DNA from: Cloeon dipterum
Taxonomy: Eukaryota > Arthropoda > Insecta > Ephemeroptera > Baetidae
Reading direction: 5' to 3'
DNA length: 64,000 nt
Assembly (NCBI RefSeq): GCF_949628265.1
Contig: NC_088786.1
Coordinates: 13,640,001 to 13,704,000 of the forward strand
Shown: positions 57,546 through 64,000 of the stretch, one piece after another
Position numbering within the stretch: position 1 is the first letter of the stretch
Layout of the letters: each line of letters begins with the position of its first letter
Notes under the pieces: model-generated
Told to the model about the DNA's origin: nothing
The model's database searches: none
What the model saw: only the letters and a program-made list of their open reading frames with translations
Made by a program: the position numbers and the translations under genes

Positions 57546-58457
57546 TGAACTTTAACACTTTCAAATTTGTTCCGAGCACCGTTGGAAGTATTGTCGGAAT
57601 TGCCGAAAAATCGTTGGCCGTCAAATCGTGCGCCGCCGCCCCGCACGCCACCAAAAATATCCTGTGTAGGATGTGCTAAACAATTACATTACAAAACAAT
57701 CGCGGAAAAAACTAAAAAAGTCACCCGCCGTCGGGTTCAAAGTCGACTGCATTCGTTTATGGTTAAATAAAAAGCAAAATAGTCAAACTTACTTTTTAAG
57801 TAATAATTTAGTAGATGTCCTTTATAATTCCTCTGCCTCTGGTAACTCACGTAACTCTCATCTTTCCTTTCAGTGCAGCACGCTTGTGATACGTGTGTCG
57901 TTCCGAACTTGAAATGAAGTAAAGGCTGATATTGCACACATATTTATACCCTCGCATATGTACAGTATGTATTCAAGGAAGCATACATAGTTGTTGTTCC
58001 CTATTTCGAAATTCTCTTGCTTAACACATATTGTATTGTGTAATATTAGCGTATTTATGTAATCTCTTCATGTCCCACGTACGTGGGGGGTCCAAAATAC
58101 AGATGTGATCTTCTCTATTGTTGAACAACTTTGGGGAAAAATATTCTTGTGAAAACAGACAATCATTGCATTTATCTGTAAATAAATATTACTACATAGC
58201 TCTTTCCCCTCTGAACAAAAAAAAATACTGGAATATTTTCGTTTTGTATTGAGCAAAAATCCTTTGCATTGGAGATATTGATGCTCTCTTGTTGTATTAG
58301 GTCGCACATTTTTCTTTAAATTCCGTGCTAGAACTCCTGCAACGATTTATACTATTTGAGAATTTGTTAGAATTGAACGCCACGCGTTTTTGTCTGATGC
58401 AAGCTGCCGGCTTAAAAATAACCTGGTTGAGTGTTGGTATTGGAGATTGACTCGCTG
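57546..58457. other. Intergenic, possible retroelement debris
   Basis: There are short open frames on both strands without recognisable motifs. Its position between the hairpin block and the ribozyme makes it a candidate for old retroelement sequence, but no reverse-transcriptase motif is visible. Confidence 0.3.
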
Positions 58458-58515
58458 CACCCAAGGCTAGCTGACGAGGGTTTAATACCCGAAACGGCTG
58501 TCCTAGTCATGGGTG
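58458..58515 (+). ncRNA. Type I hammerhead ribozyme
   Basis: All core elements are present in order. Stem I 5' is CACCCA (58458-58463), a 3-nt loop strand and CTAG (58467-58470). Core box 1 is CTGACGA (58471-58477). Stem II is GGGT (58478-58481) and ACCC (58487-58490) around TTAAT. Core box 2 is GAAA (58491-58494). A very short stem III (C-G below the conserved A-U, loop GGCT) follows, then the cleavage triplet GTC (58500-58502). Stem I 3' is CTAG (58503-58506), TCA and TGGGTG (58510-58515), exactly complementary to the 5' arms. This architecture with a minimal stem III matches hammerheads in metazoan satellites, retrozymes and Penelope-like elements, where dimers often cleave best. Cleavage would fall after 58502. 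It is probably a retroelement remnant. Confidence 0.82.
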
Positions 58516-60477
58516 TTTGGCGACAATTAATGTTCTTCGATTTCTTTGAAGCATTTTGGCACTCGCTTAAAGTATTTTTGAAGATTCGCTAAACTTTTGT
58601 TTTTTATGATTTCTCGAATGATCCGCGTTGCATTATTGAGTAGCTTCCCTTGCAATTAGTATGTATAGTGCGGGTATCTTATAATTGAGATAAACTGACA
58701 AGGGAGTGAAAATTATTATGAGATATTATCGATTTTATTGTTGATTTTAGCCTAAATAATACTACTTTGAAAAATGCTATTCAACAAACCAGCCATAACA
58801 AAATATTATGCTATATGTAGTTAAAATTATGTGACTTCATCTAATTTGAGCTAATACATATATGTATGTACACACGACCCTTTACACCACCGTCACCACC
58901 ATCAATATTCAATTCCTCACACACAAAAGGCATAGTATTTTACGTATTTTATTTTAAAATAGTAAATCTTGCCATAAATATGTATTACTCAAATTAGATT
59001 ACTTTAGATGGATTTTAGTCATTTTTATGAAAATACGGTTTTTTAACAGTTTTAGGGTCCAAATATTCAGCTTTAAATTGCATGATTCGTGCTCATTTGA
59101 TAACCGCATGAAGATTTGAAGCTCAAAAACTTATCGGGCGTCTAAAATTAACAGCTCTAAATATTTCCATTTTTAGTTTTTCTTTCATAATATCATATAT
59201 ATTTATATTTCATGATCCGACTGAAAAGTGAGTCCTGGAACAGCGAAAAAATTGTGCGAAACCAATCTATTCAACAAAAAATAAAACTTTTTTTATTGAG
59301 CGAAGCGTAATTTTTCCGCCACTACGACGGACTTTTAACTAGTATTGCCACCCGCCGCGCGCTGCGCTCAACACTGTCTTGAAGCCATTCCATTCATCAT
59401 GAGCTCTGTTCTGTAGTATGATGTCTAACAGGTCAGATAGTCAGCTCGTCAGCTGTCTCTCGGATGGTAGACAAGACTGCGGTAGGCAGGGACTGGAGTT
59501 CCAAGAAACATTAAGTCAAGAAGTAGTGCTATGCTAGCACTGCTACTGCCAGCAAAAAGCAAAAGAATAAGGAGCAATTAACTTACGGTGAGTGTGTGAG
59601 TCTGTGAGTAGACAATTATAAATAAACATAAGTGAGACGAGAATTGAGAAGCGTTATGTTATGATTGTGTGCAGGAGCAGAACAGATGATAATGTGACTG
59701 ACCGATCTACTATTAATATTGCATGAGATTTAAAGGTTCCGTTTGAGGCTCAACCAATATACTTATATGTACATAATAATAAGTAATATGTAGTATCTAC
59801 GCATAATTCCCAGTAATGCATGTATGATATTATGTACACTCATAAGAAGTTAAATTTTTGCAACGTGCCCAGACACAATTGGATAGATATTTGGGTGCGG
59901 TAATCTGGTGACCCTCGCCTGACCACTCCCGCAGTGGCCGCCAAAGATACATACATAATGTATTCGTGTAGATATACATACTCTGTCACTTTCACTGTCA
60001 TGTATACACAATTGCTCTTTTCATTTGAATTATCTACATATTAATATTAAGTAACACTATACATAGACACTAAAAATGACTGTATTGAATTATTAATTGT
60101 GTTTATCTTTTCGGTATGTATGTACGTACATAATTACACCTCATGAGAAAAATAGTAAAGATTAATCACGAGTGGGAAATTTGGACGGATTCCGACCCAA
60201 TCTATAGTATTGTTTATTCGCCCACATGTACTGCATCTTGATCATACATATTTATTTAAAAGAAAAAATAGTATATTGCGTTCAGTGATCTATACGTTTG
60301 TTACGGGTATGGCAAATTATACAAAAAACTTCATCTTTTTTAGGCACTTGTTAAAAAAAACGAAATTATTTAACATTTTGACTAAAAAAGTAAAAGAGAC
60401 AAAGAAAATTAATTAAATTTTGCACATTTTAAATGTATAATTTAATTTTCATTCAATGAGTTGCTCTTTCTTAACAG
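58516..60477. other. Intergenic, upstream of SNAPC4
   Basis: Mostly AT-rich DNA. A moderately GC-richer patch at about 59310-59590 ends in a good donor, TTACG/GTGAGT (exon end 59587), and could be a non-coding first exon of SNAPC4 spliced to the acceptor at 60477. This is unproven. No other gene was seen. Confidence 0.35.
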
Positions 60478-60481
60478 CGGA

Positions 60482-63400
60482 ATGATGGAAGTCAACAGTG
60501 AGGTATCAGCTGTAGAAAAGCGACTTATTGTTAGCATTGTCGAGCTTGAGACCAAGCTGCGAGAGAATGTTAATTACCAATCTTGCATTGATGAGTTGCT
60601 GGAAACCTTTGGAAGAATGCACGTGGCTGCCAGAGAGTCCAAAGTTTGAGTTAATATATTTTTCTTATGTTTTGTTATTTAAAATCTGTTAATAGAATTC
60701 CAGCAAGAAGATGGCAGTTGCTCTTAAATTCAAGTTTGACGCTGCCGCCGCAGAGCAGCTTGAGATCCGAGATCCCTCAAATAATGCTGTTTACAAGTCA
60801 GTCAAACAGTTTGGAGCGCCGTATTTCAAGGACAGTCAAGGATTTGCTCCATGCAAGAATGAGGATGAGGCAAAAATGGAAAAACTAGGCTTCCTAGACA
60901 TAGCTTGTCTCAATCAACCTGTAAAATGTACTATTGTACTATGTTTGCCAAATTATTTTTCATGGACTAAAAAGTATGAACAACTTATAAAAAATATCAT
61001 GAGCTATACATAAAAGAGCTATATTGGCACAAGAACTCTCAAGTTGCTGTTTCTACCACTTATGTGTACAAGGAATTAAATTAAATCAAATCTGATGCAG
61101 ATTTTAAAGCATTGGTGCTTATAACGTAACAAATTTTGGCCATGTAAAACCTTAAATCATGCAAATGTCATTATGAGCTAGCAGATGGGGTGATTTTTAT
61201 TAGATGCTAATTATTTAATTTTTGTCTTGTTTAGGGCAACATTGGGAAATGAAACTGCTGGATGAAACCGTCCGAAAAGTGGCTTTGGGCGTGCTCCGCA
61301 GACCTTTGGTGGCAAAGAGGGCCACATTATTAGATCAGCAAAAAACACAGAAGAACGCAAACATGTCGACAGCCCTGGTTGACCTGCTCATCTCCGAGCT
61401 TAACAAAAAGATTTTTGAGCTGAGTGGCGAAGCGCTCTTTGAGACTTTGAACAGCCCAGGCACTGAACACGACTGGAGCCGTATATCAGTCACCGAGTTT
61501 GAAAGTCAGCGTTCACCATTAGAATTACAGGCCATGTGGAAGCAGTGTCTTGTGCCGACCCTGCTGAGAAAGCCATGGAGCAAGGAGGAAACTGATCTCC
61601 TAAGGGTAAATTACAAATTTGAAAAGAACTCAAAATTTACCATGATCATGACCAAATGTTTGGCTGCGCTTAGTCCTTTACAGCTAAGAGATAACAGACA
61701 TGTAGAAACGTGGTAATCTTTAATACGGTCTTTTTCTCTGTTAAAACGTTGTATTGATTAATTGGCATTAAAAGCAATACAAAGGACTGAAAGAACATAG
61801 TAGGAATGTAAGTGTAAAATTCCTTATTCTGCATAATATTGAAGCAGGTTGCCGGTTAAGACCGCTGACATGGAAACCCCCACGCACCGACAAATAAATA
61901 ATGTAATTTTGCATGAGCTGTGAACTTGAATGAAATTAGGAGAAAATGACTAGTAAAAATTATATTTATAGCTTTAAAAGAATTGTTTTGGCAGTTTTTT
62001 GTTAAAATTTACCTCCAGATTATTTTACTGGTACAAGCCTTCACAAAACAGCACTCCTATTCTTTGGTTAAAAAATAAAATGTATTTCTCATGCTGCTAA
62101 GTTAATTGATACGATAATAGTTAATCCCTTTTTCCCCAGGAAGTAGCAAGCAGGAACAATTTTGAGAACTGGACTGTCATTAGTGCTGAATTGGGTGGAA
62201 GGCGCTCCATGTACCAATGTTTTCTTCACTATCAAAGCGTCCTAAACCGGTTCAGAGATGGCTGGACTGATGCTGACGACAAAAAGCTAAAAGCCTCCGT
62301 CAAAGCTCTCAAGCACGACAAATTCGTTCCGTGGGAAAAGGTGCGTTCAAATTGTCACGTACAACTTTTACAAGTGAACTTCCCAACTCGCTAACTCAGG
62401 TTGCTGAGCAACTTCCTGGAAAAAGTGTCACACAGATTGTAAAGAGATGGACCCAGCACCTTGATCCCCGAATCAAATCTGGTGGCTTCACTGAGAGAGA
62501 TGACATGATTTTGACAGCGGCAAGAAGCCAGAAGATGACTTTTAGACAGATCACAGCTTTACTTCCTGGCAGAACAGAGAGTCAACTCCGAATCCGTTAC
62601 ACCAGACTGGAGTGCTTCAAGCCCAGTGTGCCTTGGATTCCGTAAGTATAAATTACATAAGATTTTTTAGAAAGAGTAAGTGCATTCAGGCAGCTGAAAT
62701 AAACAAGCGCTTGTCAATTGACAAATTTTTTCCATGGAATCAAGTGTTGCTCATTTGAAAAGCATATATGATGTTTGTGTTAGCATTTTGGCTGTTCAAA
62801 TTTGTTCCATTGCCTGGTGTAAGAGTACACCAATTTTTGCCGTCAATATCTAATTATCGTTGAAACATATAATCTTAATATTTTTCTCATGCTATCCGAG
62901 TTTTTGGATATGATGACTGAATTGTTTTCTTCAGTGAGGATGACCAGAAACTTCTAGCTTTGGTTAAGCAATTCAAAGGCAGCAAAGATCTCTGGGCTAT
63001 CATCTGCGAATATTTTCCCGAAAGAGACAGACAGCAGTTGAAAGGCCGTTACAAACGCCTTCAAAATGATTGTGCAGGGGTATAGCAAAGCAAAAAACTA
63101 AATTACTTCATTTATGCTTTATGTCAATTCGCAGGTCAAAAACACGCTACCGCGGAAAGGGAAGAAGTCTATCTGGACTCTAAACAAGAGACGGACTACT
63201 CCAGTAAACACTTAAAACGTTTATTCAGTATTATGTATGTCTAATTTCCATTAAGTAGATTTTCAATGCGAGGAATGTGATTAAATTTGCCTCGAACGCT
63301 CAGAATGCTGGCAAAGTTGGCCGCAAGGGAAGAAAGAAAGATGCTTTGGATTTGGAGTTTGATCAAGTCTTCCGCAGTCACTATGCTCAACCTAAAGGCC

Positions 63401-63852
63401 GCAAGAGAAGTTACTGAGACGTTTTTCACTTAATTCCACTAACTAAAACACACTTCCTATAACGTTTTGCCCTACAGAGTACCACCCTAATTCAGCAGAT
63501 CCTGAGAGTGTGGTGGAAGGCCGTCGACTGGCTGAAATGTTTGGCGTTCACCTGAACTGGGGGCGAGAGCACAATTTGGTTAAAGCCGCATCAAGCGACC
63601 CCGACTTCCATGGCGTGTTGAACGTGTATAGGCAGCTGAAAATGATGCATCGCGAGGAAGGCTGGAACCCGGCCAGCAACCAAGTTGCCCAGCTCACTCC
63701 TCCAAACATTTGCACACTGATTGGTCTGCGAACACTGCTGCTTGAGGAACGCAACATCCTGGCCATGACCCTCCAAGGCCAAACTGAGGTACCAACGTAT
63801 CTGAAGGGCATCGTGGAGAGAGCCGACTTGAACTGGGAGGATGTGGGGAACA
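60482..63852 (+). CDS. SNAPC4: snRNA-activating protein complex subunit 4 (SNAP190/Pbp95), 3' end outside the window
   Basis: Nine + strand exons (60482-60643, 60696-60927, 61235-61605, 62140-62340, 62400-62641, 62935-63079, 63135-63203, 63259-63409 and 63478-63852) join in frame to 649 aa plus one base. The last donor is ACA/GTAAGA, and TTTGTAG ends the window, so the next exon starts just outside. Residues about 90-110 (PYFKDSQGFAPCKNEDE) match the conserved SNAPC4 PYFKD...NED block. A half Myb repeat (HDWSRI) precedes four Myb-like repeats starting near PWSKEE (about 244), GWTDADD (296), GGFTERDD (350) and PWIPEDD (400), the 4.5-repeat layout of SNAP190. A basic stretch (RKGKKS, GRKGRKK, PKGRKRK) follows. 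The protein binds the proximal sequence element of snRNA genes as the large SNAPc subunit, serving both Pol II and Pol III. Splicing 60927 to 61235 rebuilds a Trp in the VKWQHWE motif, which settles that donor despite its weak AAT/GTACTA form. Confidence 0.94.
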
Positions 63853-64000
63853 GTAAGAGCTTTGTTCTTATATAATTCCTAATTAAATCTAAACCACTAA
63901 CAATAATAAAGAGTAAATATTAAAATAATATATGTAAGGTCGCGTAGCTGGAAAATTGTCGTCGAAGTCTTACATGTGTGCATTTTCTATTGATTTGTAG

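Overview
The window is eukaryotic nuclear DNA, most likely from an insect or another arthropod. The evidence is genes split by GT-AG introns of about 50 bp to 7 kb, AT-rich intergenic DNA with many microsatellites and small transposon relics, an NK2 homeobox gene closest to insect scarecrow/Nkx2.1, and Methuselah-like 7TM receptors (an arthropod-expanded family). I cannot name the species. Exon boundaries were placed by eye from splice signals, reading phase and remembered family sequence; no search was run.

Layout. 1-5.4 kb: intergenic, with one dispersed hairpin repeat. 5.4-10.0 kb: a small cluster of fast-evolving 7TM genes. It has a six-exon gene on + (6047-7261), a five-exon paralogue on - (8610-10015) that converges on it, a one-exon relic (7681-7768), and a 440-475 bp direct duplication on either side of the + gene. 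10-19 kb: gene-free, with GC-rich islands and a (GA)n tract. 19.2-41.4 kb: one 22 kb gene on -, scro (Nkx2.1), with five coding exons encoding 351 aa; its introns and flanks carry many GC-rich islands that look like a developmental regulatory landscape. 41.4-52 kb: the GC-rich 5' flank of scro, then gene-free DNA with small repeats, a foldback MITE and a reverse-transcriptase scrap. 52.1-54.4 kb: a seven-exon BTB-BACK gene on -. 54.4-60.4 kb: a transposon-rich gap with a TIR element rich in CCGGT motifs, a GC-rich string of small hairpins, and a convincing type I hammerhead ribozyme at 58458-58515. 60.48 kb to the right edge: the SNAPc subunit 4 gene (SNAPC4; Drosophila Pbp95) on +, nine coding exons, running off the window.

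The genes do not form one pathway. scro is a neural and endocrine patterning factor, SNAPC4 is a core snRNA-gene transcription factor, and the 7TM and BTB genes look lineage-specific. The least expected items are the hammerhead ribozyme, the 7TM receptors that lack an ectodomain and the relic beside them, and the GC-rich hairpin string.
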